Shown: piece by piece, positions 33,359 to 42,239 of the stretch
How the letters are laid out: each line of letters starts with the position of its first letter
How positions within the stretch are numbered: position 1 is the stretch's first letter
Assembly: GCA_963771655.1 (NCBI GenBank)
Contig: CAVYUG010000001.1
Location: 1 to 64,000 of the forward strand
Direction of reading: 5' to 3'
Length of the DNA: 64,000 bases
Origin: JAWVFM01 sp963771655
Lineage (GTDB): Bacteria; Actinomycetota; Thermoleophilia; Solirubrobacterales; 70-9
Translations under genes and position numbers: made by a program
Notes under the pieces: model-generated
Told to the model about the DNA's origin: nothing
Databases searched by the model: none
The model's input: the letters and a program-made list of their open reading frames with translations, nothing else

Positions 33359-33931
33359 ATGGCCGAAGCGGACTTCATCGACGAGCTTCTGAGCGACGCG
33401 CGGGACCGAATGCAAAAGTCGGTCGAGTCGTTCCGGCACGAGCTCGCGACGGTGCGCACGGGCCGCGCCTCGCCGCATCTTCTCGATCGGATCATCGTCG
33501 ACTACTACGGCGCCGAGACCTCGTTGCGGCAGCTCGCGAACATCGCCGCCCCCGACGCGCGGCTCCTGACCGTCACGCCGTACGACGCGAGCTCGATCAA
33601 GGCGATCGAGAAGGCGATCCTCGAGTCCGACGTGGGGCTCACGCCGAACAACGACGGGCAGGTGATCCGCCTCCAGGTCCCGGAGCTGAACGAGGAGCGC
33701 CGCACCGAGATGGTGCGGGTCGTCCACGGGATCGCGGAGGAGGGCAAGGTCGCGGTCCGCAACATCCGCCGTGACGTGATGCACGACCTGCGCGAGCTGA
33801 AGAAAGAGGGCGAGGCCGGCGCCGACGACGAGCATCGGGCCGAGCAGGAGCTGCAGAAGTCGACCGATACGGCGACCTCCGAGATCGACAAGCTCGTCAC
33901 CGCGAAGGAAGAGGAGATCCGGGAAGTTTGA
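33359..33931 (+). CDS. frr: ribosome recycling factor
   Basis: 190 residues. Three-helix bundle segments: RMQKSVESFRHELATVRTGRASP at the start, then TPYDASSIKAIEKAI, GLTPNNDGQVIRL, and the C-terminal helix with VRNIRRDVMHDL. Splits ribosomes after termination with EF-G. The stop overlaps the TTG start of uppS. Confidence 0.97.
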   Translation: MAEADFIDELLSDARDRMQKSVESFRHELATVRTGRASPHLLDRIIVDYYGAETSLRQLANIAAPDARLLTVTPYDASSIKAIEKAILESDVGLTPNNDGQVIRLQVPELNEERRTEMVRVVHGIAEEGKVAVRNIRRDVMHDLRELKKEGEAGADDEHRAEQELQKSTDTATSEIDKLVTAKEEEIREV

Positions 33932-34605
33932 GCGCCGCGCGCTCGGGGCCGCGCTACGTGGCGATCATCACCGACGGGAACGGGCGCTGGGCCGCCGAGC
34001 GCGGGCTGCCGCCGATCGAGGGACACCGAGCGGGCGCCGACGTGGTCAAGGCCCGCCTCCGCGACGCCGTTGAGCTCGGGATCTCCGAGCTCACGGTCTA
34101 CTCGTTCTCGACCGAGAACTGGTCGCGTCCATCGGCGGAGGTCGAGGGCCTCATGCGCATGTTCGGCGAACGGATCGACGCCGAGACGCCCGAGCTCCAC
34201 GATGAGGGGGTGCGGATGCGGTTCATCGGTCGCCGTGAGGGGGTGCCCCCGGCGCTCGTCGAACGCATGGAGTGGGCCGAGGGCCTGACGGCCGGCAACG
34301 ATCGGATCACGCTCTTCGTCGCGTTCAACTACGGCGGGCGCGCCGAGCTCGTCGACGCCGCCAGGGGCTTCAACGGGACGACCGAGGAGGAGCTGCGTGC
34401 GCGTCTGTACGCGCCCGAGATGCACGACCCCGATCTGCTGATCCGCACCAGCGGCGAGCTGCGCACCTCGAACTTCCTGATCTGGCAGTGCGCCTACTCC
34501 GAGCTCGTCTTCCGCGACGAGCTCTGGCCCGACTTCGGCCGCGAGGCCCTCGAAGGCGCGATCGAGACCTACCAGGCGCGCCAGCGGCGGTTCGGCGGGC
34601 GCTAG
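33928..34605 (+). CDS. uppS: isoprenyl (undecaprenyl) diphosphate synthase
   Basis: 225 residues, cis-prenyltransferase. Catalytic Asp in IITDGNGRWA, GHRAGADVV, YSFSTENWSRP, and LIRTSGELRTSNFL. Makes the lipid carrier for cell-wall synthesis from MEP-pathway precursors (dxr and ispG lie 2-10 kb away). Start is TTG at 33928 overlapping the frr stop (TTGA). Product chain length cannot be read from the sequence. Confidence 0.93.
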   Translation: MSAARSGPRYVAIITDGNGRWAAERGLPPIEGHRAGADVVKARLRDAVELGISELTVYSFSTENWSRPSAEVEGLMRMFGERIDAETPELHDEGVRMRFIGRREGVPPALVERMEWAEGLTAGNDRITLFVAFNYGGRAELVDAARGFNGTTEEELRARLYAPEMHDPDLLIRTSGELRTSNFLIWQCAYSELVFRDELWPDFGREALEGAIETYQARQRRFGGR

Positions 34606-34628
34606 TCGTCGATTAGGTTCGTGGTATG

Positions 34629-34686
34629 CCGGTGAGGGGCTTTGCCCCGAAAGAAGCGTGTAAGGGCGCCGCAGGCGCCCGCAAGT
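34629..34686 (-). repeat. dispersed two-hairpin repeat, copy 4
   Basis: Inverted orientation. Read on the minus strand: TTGCGGGCGCC-TGC-GGCGCCC, TTACACGCTTCTTTC, then GGGGC-AAA-GCCCC, ending CTCACCGG. It fills most of the gap between uppS and cdsA and ends at the cdsA start, supplying the GTG that could serve as an alternative start. Confidence 0.85.
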
Positions 34687-34687
34687 G

Positions 34688-35665
34688 ATGGATTTCCCGC
34701 CGAGGGACGGCCCGCGTGGGGTTAGGCGGGACGACCGCGATATCGACTTCGAGCCGCTCCGGCGGGAGCGGCCACCGCAGCGGAGAGCCCGCCCCCAGCG
34801 CCGGCGGATCGGCTCGCGCCGCCGCCGTCGCCCCACCGAGCCGTCAGCTCCGAAGCGGCCACTGGGCCCCGGCTCGGAGACCATCGCCCGGGTGCTGTGG
34901 GCGGTCCCCTGGATCGTCTTCGTCGTCGCGGTCGTCGCCGTCGGCGGCATCATCTTCGCCATCGCGATGGGGGCGCTCGCGTGCATCGGCATGGCGGAGC
35001 TCTTTCGGATGACGAGCGATGTCCATCCCTTCCGGCTCGTCGCGTTCGCGGTCGGCATCGGTCTGATCGTGGCCGCCTACTACGGCGGCCAGTACCAGAT
35101 GACCTACGTCTTCGCCGCGGCCTTTCCGCTGATGTTCATCGTCTCGGCGGCGCGCCGGGACCGCAAGGGCATCAGCGCCTCCATCGCCTTCACGGTCCTC
35201 GGGATCGCGTGGATTGCGGTGCCGTTCGCGCACGCCGTGCTCCTGCGCGAGCTGCCCCTGCATGGCGGCGCGCTCCTCATCGACGTGCTCGTGGGGACCA
35301 TCCTCACCGACACCTTCGCCTACTTCGGCGGTCGCCTGTTCGGCCGGCATCCGCTCGCGCCGCAGCTCTCGCCCAACAAGACCGTGGAGGGCCTCGTGAT
35401 CGGGGTCGCCGGCGGCACGATGGCGTTCTGGTTCGCCGGCCTCTACCAGGACTGGCTCTCGGGGGCGGACGCCCTGATCATCGGCTTCTGCGTCGCGCTG
35501 ATGGCGCCGATCGGCGACCTCTTCGAGTCGATGGTGAAGCGAGACCTCGGCGTCAAGGACACGGGTCGGATCTTCGGCCCGCACGGCGGGCTGCTCGACC
35601 GCGTCGACGCGCTCCTGTTCACGATCGTCGTCGGCTACTACCTGGCGCAAGCGCTCACGTACTGA
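34688..35665 (+). CDS. cdsA: phosphatidate cytidylyltransferase
   Basis: 325 residues. A long Arg/Pro-rich cytoplasmic N-terminus (about 60 residues) precedes about eight membrane helices. The signature lies near the C-terminus: SPNKTVEGLVIG and GDLFESMVKRDLGVKD...GGLLDRVD. Makes CDP-diacylglycerol, the substrate of the CDP-alcohol transferase at 49121. ATG chosen; a GTG one codon upstream belongs to repeat copy 4. Its 3' end overlaps the convergent nfo remnant by 11 bp. Confidence 0.93.
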   Translation: MDFPPRDGPRGVRRDDRDIDFEPLRRERPPQRRARPQRRRIGSRRRRRPTEPSAPKRPLGPGSETIARVLWAVPWIVFVVAVVAVGGIIFAIAMGALACIGMAELFRMTSDVHPFRLVAFAVGIGLIVAAYYGGQYQMTYVFAAAFPLMFIVSAARRDRKGISASIAFTVLGIAWIAVPFAHAVLLRELPLHGGALLIDVLVGTILTDTFAYFGGRLFGRHPLAPQLSPNKTVEGLVIGVAGGTMAFWFAGLYQDWLSGADALIIGFCVALMAPIGDLFESMVKRDLGVKDTGRIFGPHGGLLDRVDALLFTIVVGYYLAQALTY

Positions 35666-36447
35666 GCGCCTGCCGCACGAACGCCATGTCGGACTTGAGC
35701 GCCGCCGGGTCGCGGGGCGTCTCGACGATCACCGGGGCCCGCGCACCCCGGATCATCGCCTCGAGGTCCTCCGGCGCGATCTGGCCATCGCCGATGTTGG
35801 CGTGGCGGTCGGCGCCGGTGCCCGGAGGATCTCGCGAGTCGTTCACGTGCAGGAGGTCGATCTCGCCGACGATCTCGAGCACCCGCTCGACCGCGTTGTC
35901 GAGCGGCTCGCCCGCCGCGTGCGCGTGGCAGGTGTCGAAGCAGAACCCGAGCGGGGCGTCGAAGGACCCGCCCGCGATCGCGCTCCAGAGCTTCCGCCAG
36001 GGCGTCGAAGCGACGGGCGACGGCGTTCTCCCCGCCGGCCGTGTTCTCGATCAGGACGGGAACGTCGGTCTCGAGCATCTCGAGCGTACGGGGCCAGCGC
36101 CCGACGCCCTCGTCGATGCCGTCCTCCGCGTGCCCGGCGTGCACGATCACCCCGGCGGCGCCGATGTCGGCCGCGGCGTCACACGTCTGCTGGAGGATCT
36201 TCCGCGAGCCGTAGCGGATGTTGTTCTTGGGCGAGCAGACGTTGATCAGGTAGGAGGCGTGAACGTAGATGCCGACCGGCGAGTTGCGGAGCTCAGGGGC
36301 ATCGGGCCGCGGCTTCGGCTTCTCCCATCCCTGCGGCTTGGTGAGGAAGATCTGCACGACGTCAGCACCGAGCTCGGCGGCGGTCCCGAGGGGGTCCTTG
36401 GCGCTGATATGCGCGCCCACGGGGAGCTTCTTGCGCTTGGTGGCCAC
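35655..36447 (-). pseudogene. nfo: endonuclease IV (AP endonuclease) interrupted by a frameshift
   Basis: The first frame (GTG at 36447) encodes a normal endonuclease IV start: LPVGAHISA, IYVHASYLINVCSP, GVIVHAGH and VLIENTAGGEN. After about ALAEA it turns into an Arg-rich nonsense frame. The other frame carries the rest: GFCFDTCHAHAAGE, IDLLHVNDSRD, RHANIGDG, ending RQALST at 35655. Removing one base near 35988-35991 (the G in GAAGCTC on the minus strand) restores LAELWSAIAGGSFDAP in one frame. All metal ligands of the TIM barrel are then present. Either a recent mutation or a sequence error. Confidence 0.85.
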
Positions 36448-36573
36448 GCTTAAGGCAGCTTAGGACCCAGCCCTACACTCAATCGGCATGAAAATCGCCG
36501 AATCCTCCCAGGAGGCAGGAGGGTGGGCGGCGAGCTGGCCGCGTCCGATTCGGCTTGATCTCATCTGCATGAG

Positions 36574-37728
36574 ATGGCCAAGCGGGTCCTGATCCTCGGC
36601 TCCACGGGCTCGATCGGCGAGCAGGCGCTCGAGATCGTCGCCGGCTCGCCGGCGCTCGAGCTCGCCGGCCTCTCGGCGGCCGGGAGCTGGGAGCGCCTCG
36701 CAGGCCAGGCGCGCGAGCACGACGCTCGCCTGGTCGCCCTGAGCGGTTCCGAAGCCGCCAGCGAGGCTTCGCGGGCCCTCGAGGGCACCGCGCGTGTCCT
36801 CAGCGGTGCCGAGGGCGTGCGCGAGCTCGTCACCGCCTGCGCGCCCGACATGGTGCTCAACGCGATCGTCGGCACCGCCGGCCTCGGGCCGACGATCGTG
36901 ACCCTGACGGAGGGCATCGACCTGGCCCTCGCGAACAAGGAGAGCCTCGTCGTCGGCGGCGAGCTCGTCACCGCGCTCGCCGAGGCCACGGGCGCGCGCA
37001 TCCTGCCGGTCGACTCCGAGCACTCGGCGCTCCACCAGCTCGTCGCCGGAGCGGAGACGGGGTCGATCGACCGTTTGGTGCTCACTGCGTCGGGCGGTCC
37101 ATTTCGCGGGCGCAGCAACTTCGACGATGTGACCCCGGACGACGCCCTCGCGCACCCCACCTGGTCGATGGGGGGGCGGATCACGATCGATTCGGCCACG
37201 CTCATGAACAAGGGCTTCGAGGTGATCGAGGCCCACCACCTGTTCGGGGTCGAGTACCGGGCGATCGACGTGGTCGTCCATCCGCAGTCGATCGTCCACG
37301 GGCTCGTCGACCTCGCAGACGGCGCCTCGCTGGCCCACCTGGGCCACCCCGACATGAGGGTGCCGATCTCATACGCCCTCCATCACCCCGAGCGCCCGGA
37401 CGTCCCGGTTCCGACCCTCGACCTCGCGGCGGTCGGCGAGCTCACCTTCGAGAGGCCGGACACCGACGCCTTCCCGTCGCTGCGCCTCGCGCGGGAGGCG
37501 GGAGAGACCGGCGGCACCGCCCCCTGCGTGCTGAACGCGGCCGACGAGGTGGCTGTCGCCGCCTTCCTCGACGGCGCGATCCCGTTCGGCGCCATCCCCG
37601 AGGTCGTCGGAGAGACCCTCGCGGCGATGCCGGCCGCTGTGCCCTCGCACTTCGAGGACCTGTTCGCCGCCGACCTCGAGGCGCGCGAGCGGGCGGGCGA
37701 GCTCTGCACCAGGGCCCGGGTTGCGTAG
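36574..37728 (+). CDS. dxr: 1-deoxy-D-xylulose 5-phosphate reductoisomerase
   Basis: 384 residues. NADPH-binding ILGSTGSIGEQALEIV, LANKESLVVGG, the metal/substrate site PVDSEHSAL, the flexible loop region PTWSMGGRITIDSATLMNKG, and VVVHPQSIVHG. Second step of the MEP isoprenoid pathway. The stop directly abuts the rseP start. The 126-bp gap upstream, shared with the divergent nfo remnant, shows no clear operator. Confidence 0.96.
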   Translation: MAKRVLILGSTGSIGEQALEIVAGSPALELAGLSAAGSWERLAGQAREHDARLVALSGSEAASEASRALEGTARVLSGAEGVRELVTACAPDMVLNAIVGTAGLGPTIVTLTEGIDLALANKESLVVGGELVTALAEATGARILPVDSEHSALHQLVAGAETGSIDRLVLTASGGPFRGRSNFDDVTPDDALAHPTWSMGGRITIDSATLMNKGFEVIEAHHLFGVEYRAIDVVVHPQSIVHGLVDLADGASLAHLGHPDMRVPISYALHHPERPDVPVPTLDLAAVGELTFERPDTDAFPSLRLAREAGETGGTAPCVLNAADEVAVAAFLDGAIPFGAIPEVVGETLAAMPAAVPSHFEDLFAADLEARERAGELCTRARVA

Positions 37729-38796
37729 ATGAGCTGGGCCATCGCCATTGCCGGCTTCGCGCTGCTCGTGGTCCTGCACGAGCTCGGCCACTTCCTCGCC
37801 GCGAAGGCGACGGGCATGCGAGTCGAGCGCTTCTTCCTGTTCTTCCCGCCCAAGGTCGTGAGCAGGACGCGGGGCGAGACTGAGTACGGGATCGGGGCGA
37901 TCCCGCTCGGCGGCTTCGTGAAGATCACCGGGATGAACCCCGAGGAGGAGCTGCCGCCGGAGGTGGCCTCTCGCGGCTACTACGCCCAGCCGGTCTGGAA
38001 GCGGATCGTCGTCATCGGGGCCGGCCCCGCGATGAACCTGCTCGTCGCCTTCGTGATCTTCCTCGGCCTCGCCCTCACGCCGCAGACGCTCACTCACGAC
38101 GTCGGGTCCGTCAACGCCGGGGCGCCAGCCCAGGGGACCCTGCAGCCGGGCGACCGGATCGTCGCCGTCGACGGCGTGGGGGGCGGCTTCAACACGATCC
38201 GCCACCAGATCGCGAGCCATCGCTGCGCGGGCAAGCCGCGCGACGGCTGCCGGGCCGCCACGCCGGCCAGGGTCGTGGTGATCCGCGACGGCCGGCGCGT
38301 CACCGTGGAGGTCCGTCCCGCCTTCGACGCGACCCTGCGCCGCAACATCCTCGGCATCAACTACGCGACCACCACCACGGGCGCCTCCCCCGGACAGGCC
38401 GTCGACGCCGCCACCGGCGCCATGTGGCACGTCACGAGCGGCACCGTGAGCGCGCTCGCCCGGATCTTCGAGCCCGAGCAGCGCAAGAAGCTCTCGGGGG
38501 TGGTCGGTGTCACCGACGTCACGCAGCAGGCCGTGAGCTTCGGCGCGCGCGCCGCACTGACCCTCCTCGCGGTGGTGAGCCTCTCGCTCGCGATCGTGAA
38601 CCTGTTCCCGTTCCTTCCCCTCGACGGCGGTCACATCTTCTGGAGCATCGTCGAGAAGATTCGGGGCAGGCCGGTCCCGTTCCGCATCATCGAGCGCGCC
38701 AGCGCGGTGGGCTTCGTCTTGGTGATCGTGCTGTTCGCGATCGGGCTGAGCAACGACATCGGCAAGCTGACGGGCCCGGGAATCCACCTGAGATAG
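37729..38796 (+). CDS. rseP: RIP zinc metalloprotease (RseP/Rip1 family)
   Basis: 355 residues. Catalytic HELGHFLAAK in the first membrane helix, GIGAIPLGGFVKITGMNPEE, a PDZ domain (about 115-215) with LQPGDRIVAVDG, and the second metal ligand in NLFPFLPLDGGH. Site-2 protease that cleaves membrane proteins such as anti-sigma factors. dxr-rseP-ispG linkage is frequent; here ispG is about 5 kb downstream after an insertion of several genes. Confidence 0.95.
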   Translation: MSWAIAIAGFALLVVLHELGHFLAAKATGMRVERFFLFFPPKVVSRTRGETEYGIGAIPLGGFVKITGMNPEEELPPEVASRGYYAQPVWKRIVVIGAGPAMNLLVAFVIFLGLALTPQTLTHDVGSVNAGAPAQGTLQPGDRIVAVDGVGGGFNTIRHQIASHRCAGKPRDGCRAATPARVVVIRDGRRVTVEVRPAFDATLRRNILGINYATTTTGASPGQAVDAATGAMWHVTSGTVSALARIFEPEQRKKLSGVVGVTDVTQQAVSFGARAALTLLAVVSLSLAIVNLFPFLPLDGGHIFWSIVEKIRGRPVPFRIIERASAVGFVLVIVLFAIGLSNDIGKLTGPGIHLR

Positions 38797-38810
38797 GCTT
38801 CGCGCCAGGG

Positions 38811-40622
38811 ATGGAGCTCAAGACTGCCGAGCGCTACGTGAGTGGCGGGCCTGGCGGAGCGCTGGCCGCAAGGAACGCGGTGGACGCGTTCGACGCGACC
38901 GTGGACCGCCTGCCCGACGACGTCGCGATTCGCACCCTCGACGACTCATATTCGATCACGTGGTCGGAGCTTCGCGACCGCGTCCGGGCGATCGCCGGCG
39001 GCCTCGCCCAGCTCGGCGTCTCGAAGGGCGACACGGTCGCGATCCTGCTCAACAACCGGCCCGAGTTCATCCCCGCCGACCTGGCGGCCGTGGCCCTCGG
39101 CGCGGTGCCGTTCTCGATCTACCAGACCGCCTCCGCCGAGCAGATCGCGTACCAGATCTCCGACTCAGGGGCCAAGATCGCGATCGTCGAGGAGATGTTC
39201 CTCGAGCGCCTCGACGCCGCGCGCGAGAACCTGCCGCAGCTCGAGCACGTAATCGTGATCGACGGGGAGGGCGGCACGACGACCCTCGCCGAGGTCGAAG
39301 CCGCCGATCCCGACTTCGACTATTCCGCCACCGCCGCCGAGATCGGCCCCGACGACCTGCTCACTCTCATCTACACCTCAGGCACCACGGGCCCCCCGAA
39401 GGGCGTGCAGCTCACCCATCACAACCTGCTCGCGCTCGGCGCCAACGTCGACGGCATCGTCGACTTTCCCGAGCGCGGCGGCAGGGTGATCTCCTGGCTG
39501 CCGACTGCCCACATCGCCGAGCGCGGTGCCCACTACTACCTCCCGATCCGCGCGGGGCTCACCGTGACCATCTGCCCCGACCCGCGCAAGATCATCGAGG
39601 TCCTCCCGCAGGTGCGCCCGACGTGGTTCTTCGCCGTCCCGCGGATCTGGGAGAAGCTGAAGGCCGGGTTGGAGACGATGATCCACAACCTCCCCGACGA
39701 GCAGCGCGCCCCGGTCGAGAAGGGGCTCGAGGCCGCGATCCAGAAGGTGCGCCTCGAGCAGGCGGGCGAGGAGGTTCCCGCTGAGGTTGCCGAGGCGGCG
39801 GCCGGGGCCGACGAGGCGATGTTCGCGCAGCTTCGCACCCACCTCGGCCTCGACGAGGCGATCGCCGTCAACGTCGGCGCGGCGCCCACGCCGCTCGAGG
39901 TGCTCGAGTTCTTTCACGCCATCGGCATCCCCGTGGGCGAGCTCTGGGGCATGTCCGAGACCTGCGGCGTCGTCACCCTCAACCCACCCGACCGTGTGAA
40001 GCTCGGCACCGTCGGCCCGCCGATCCCCGGCTACGAGGTCAAGCTGGCGGAGGACGGGGAGGTGCTCGTGCGGGGCCCCGGGAACATGAGCGGGTACCGG
40101 AACCTTCCGGAGAAGACTGCGGAGACCATCGACGACGACGGCTGGCTGGCCACGGGCGACATCGGCGAGCTCGACGACGAGGGCTACCTGAAGATCGTCG
40201 ACCGGAAGAAGGAGCTGATCATCAACGCGGCCGGCAAGAACATGTCTCCGGCCAACATCGAGGCGCACCTCAAGACGGCGAGCCCGCTGATCGGCCAGGC
40301 GGTCGCGATCGGCGACCGCCGGCCCTACAACGTTGCGCTCATCACCCTCGACCCGGACTTCGCGCCGGGCTGGGCGAGGAAGAACGGGATCGAGGGCGAC
40401 GACCTCGCCGCGCTTGCGAAGGACGAGCGGGTCGTCGCAGCGATCCAGGAGGGGGTCGATGCCGCGAACGAGCGGATGGCGCGAGTGGAGCAGATCAAGA
40501 AGTTCAAGCTGCTCCCGGTCGACTGGCTTCCCGGCGGGGATGAGCTGACGCCGACGATGAAGCTGAAGCGCAAGCCGATCGACGAGAAGTACGCCGAGGA
40601 GATCGAGGCGCTGTACGCCTAG
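38811..40622 (+). CDS. long-chain fatty-acid-CoA ligase (FadD15-like)
   Basis: 603 residues from the ATG at 38811. AMP-binding P-loop LIYTSGTTGPPKGVQLTH, GELWGMSETCGV, GDIGELDDEGYLKIVDRKKELII and the C-terminal Lys in TMKLKRKPI. The insert between the core motifs (about 280-345) is typical of long-chain/very-long-chain enzymes. Activates fatty acids with ATP and CoA. Its stop shares a CTAG with the convergent PfkB gene. Confidence 0.92.
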   Translation: MELKTAERYVSGGPGGALAARNAVDAFDATVDRLPDDVAIRTLDDSYSITWSELRDRVRAIAGGLAQLGVSKGDTVAILLNNRPEFIPADLAAVALGAVPFSIYQTASAEQIAYQISDSGAKIAIVEEMFLERLDAARENLPQLEHVIVIDGEGGTTTLAEVEAADPDFDYSATAAEIGPDDLLTLIYTSGTTGPPKGVQLTHHNLLALGANVDGIVDFPERGGRVISWLPTAHIAERGAHYYLPIRAGLTVTICPDPRKIIEVLPQVRPTWFFAVPRIWEKLKAGLETMIHNLPDEQRAPVEKGLEAAIQKVRLEQAGEEVPAEVAEAAAGADEAMFAQLRTHLGLDEAIAVNVGAAPTPLEVLEFFHAIGIPVGELWGMSETCGVVTLNPPDRVKLGTVGPPIPGYEVKLAEDGEVLVRGPGNMSGYRNLPEKTAETIDDDGWLATGDIGELDDEGYLKIVDRKKELIINAAGKNMSPANIEAHLKTASPLIGQAVAIGDRRPYNVALITLDPDFAPGWARKNGIEGDDLAALAKDERVVAAIQEGVDAANERMARVEQIKKFKLLPVDWLPGGDELTPTMKLKRKPIDEKYAEEIEALYA

Positions 40623-41542
40623 GCGGCGAGCGTCTCTACGGCCTCCAGATCGAAGTCCCCGTAGTCGGAGCCGAGGCCTCCGGCGACGAGGCCGGCCGCG
40701 GCACAACCGAGGCGCGCGGCGCCGGCGCGGTCGCGCCCGAGCGACAGGCCGCGCAGAAACCCGGCCGAGAACGCATCTCCGCACCCGGTGGTGTCCACGA
40801 CCTCGACCTCCAGCGCCGGGACCTGCGCCGAGGACTCGCCGTCGACGATGAGCGCGCCCTCGCCGCCGCAGGTCGCGGCGACGCAGCCGACTCCCCGGTC
40901 GACGAGCGCCCGGCAGCCCGACTCGAGATCGTCCGCGCCGGTGAACCCGAGGACCTGCTCGTCGTTCGGGAGGAAGAAGTCGAGGTGGGGGAGAGAGGCC
41001 GCGATCCACTCGAGCACCCCCATCTCACCGGGGGCGAGCACGTCGGCGGAAGTCACGACGCCGCGCTCACGCGCGGACGAGAGGATCCCGGCAGCCGCCT
41101 CGCCGCCCATGAACTCGGGGCCGCCGAGATGCAGGTGCGTCGCGGTCGCCAGCGCGTCCAGATCGACGTCGGCAGGGCCATAGCTCGCGTTGGCGCCGAC
41201 CACGTGGAACGCGGGGCGTTCCCCGTTCGGCCGGATCGGGAGGACGCTGGCCGAGGTCTGGACATCGTCGCGGCGCACGAGCATGGTCGTGTCGACTCCG
41301 CTTCCGGAGAGCAGGGACGAGAGCATGTCCCCGGCGGGGTCGGTTCCAATCGCCCCGGCCGAGCGAACCTCGGCTCCGAGCTTGGCGAGCGTGATCGCGG
41401 TGCCGCCCGCCGATCCGGCGGCCGTGATCCTGATCTCCTCGACGAGCTGGGCGCCCTGGCCCTCGGGAATCGCGTCGACGGGGCGAACGAGCACGTCCAG
41501 GACGTGCACGCCCATGCAGACGGCGCGCATCGCGTCGCTCAC
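40619..41542 (-). CDS. PfkB-family carbohydrate kinase
   Basis: 307 residues from the GTG at 41542, which overlaps the stop of the aldolase gene. Ribokinase fold: ITAAGSAGGTAITLAKLGA (substrate side) and the catalytic signature DTTGCGDAFSAGFLRGL with Cys where Ala is common. Phosphorylates a sugar or nucleoside; substrate unknown. Pairing with a class II aldolase suggests a kinase-then-aldolase route for a pentose or deoxysugar. An in-frame upstream extension lies inside the aldolase gene and was rejected. Confidence 0.87.
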   Translation of the reverse strand: MSDAMRAVCMGVHVLDVLVRPVDAIPEGQGAQLVEEIRITAAGSAGGTAITLAKLGAEVRSAGAIGTDPAGDMLSSLLSGSGVDTTMLVRRDDVQTSASVLPIRPNGERPAFHVVGANASYGPADVDLDALATATHLHLGGPEFMGGEAAAGILSSARERGVVTSADVLAPGEMGVLEWIAASLPHLDFFLPNDEQVLGFTGADDLESGCRALVDRGVGCVAATCGGEGALIVDGESSAQVPALEVEVVDTTGCGDAFSAGFLRGLSLGRDRAGAARLGCAAAGLVAGGLGSDYGDFDLEAVETLAA

Positions 41543-42198
41543 GATGCCTCGCCCCCAACCGGCTTCGTCTCGCCGTAGCCGCGGGCTACGGCCGCCTCGA
41601 CGACCGCCGCGCGCTCGGAATCGTCCAGCACCCTGGGCGTGCCGACGACGGCTGCGCGCCAGTAGACCGAGCACGCCCACTCCAACAGCAGCGCGGCTTC
41701 GACCGCGCCCTGCGGGTCGGTCGCGCAGGTGATGGCACCGTGGTTCGCCATCAGCGCCGCGGTCCGGCCCTCCAGCGCCTCAGCGACCGCGGCCGCAAGC
41801 TCCGGCGTGCCGAAGGTCGCGTAGGGGGCGACACGGACGGTCCCGCCGAGCAAGAGCATCTGGTAGTGCACGCACGGGACCTCGTCGACCACGCACGAGA
41901 GCGCGGTGGCCACCGGTTGGTGCGTGTGGACGATCGCGCCGGGTTGATAGCGGCGATGGATCCCGAGGTGGAGGTCGATCTCCGAGCTCGGCTCGAAGGG
42001 TCCCTCGACCAACCCGCCCTCGAGGCCCACGACGGCGACGTCAGCGGCGTCGACGTCGGCGAGGACGACACCCGTGGGGGTGATGGCGACGCGGTCGCCG
42101 TTGCGCGCGCTGACGTTGCCCGCGGTGCCGAGCACCAGGCCCTCCTCCGCGAGCCGCCGCCCTGCCTGCGCTACGGCTTCGCGTTCGGCCTCGAGCAT
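41539..42198 (-). CDS. class II aldolase/adducin family protein
   Basis: 219 residues. Fuculose-phosphate-aldolase type: GTAGNVSARNGDRVAITPTG binds phosphate, Glu in PFEPSSEIDLHLGIHR, metal His in IVHTHQPVA, and the third metal His in ALMANHGAI. Cleaves a sugar phosphate to DHAP and an aldehyde, or acts as an epimerase. Coupled by GTGA to the PfkB kinase. Substrate open. Confidence 0.88.
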   Translation of the reverse strand: MLEAEREAVAQAGRRLAEEGLVLGTAGNVSARNGDRVAITPTGVVLADVDAADVAVVGLEGGLVEGPFEPSSEIDLHLGIHRRYQPGAIVHTHQPVATALSCVVDEVPCVHYQMLLLGGTVRVAPYATFGTPELAAAVAEALEGRTAALMANHGAITCATDPQGAVEAALLLEWACSVYWRAAVVGTPRVLDDSERAAVVEAAVARGYGETKPVGGEAS

Positions 42199-42204
42199 CG
42201 GCGC

Positions 42205-42210
42205 AGGGTA
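42205..42210 (-). promoter_or_regulatory. -10 element TACCCT of the aldolase gene, leaderless geometry
   Basis: On the minus strand TACCCT ends 6 nt before the ATG at 42198, with no Shine-Dalgarno sequence. The divergent amine oxidase starts 41 bp away. Confidence 0.4.
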
Positions 42211-42239
42211 TGCGATGAGTTGCGATCCTTTTCGGTTCG

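Noticed and set aside
31373..33835. Long open frame (820 codons) antisense to tsf, the methyltransferase, pyrH and frr
   Set aside because: Spans four well-supported genes on the opposite strand and reads as low-complexity shadow protein.
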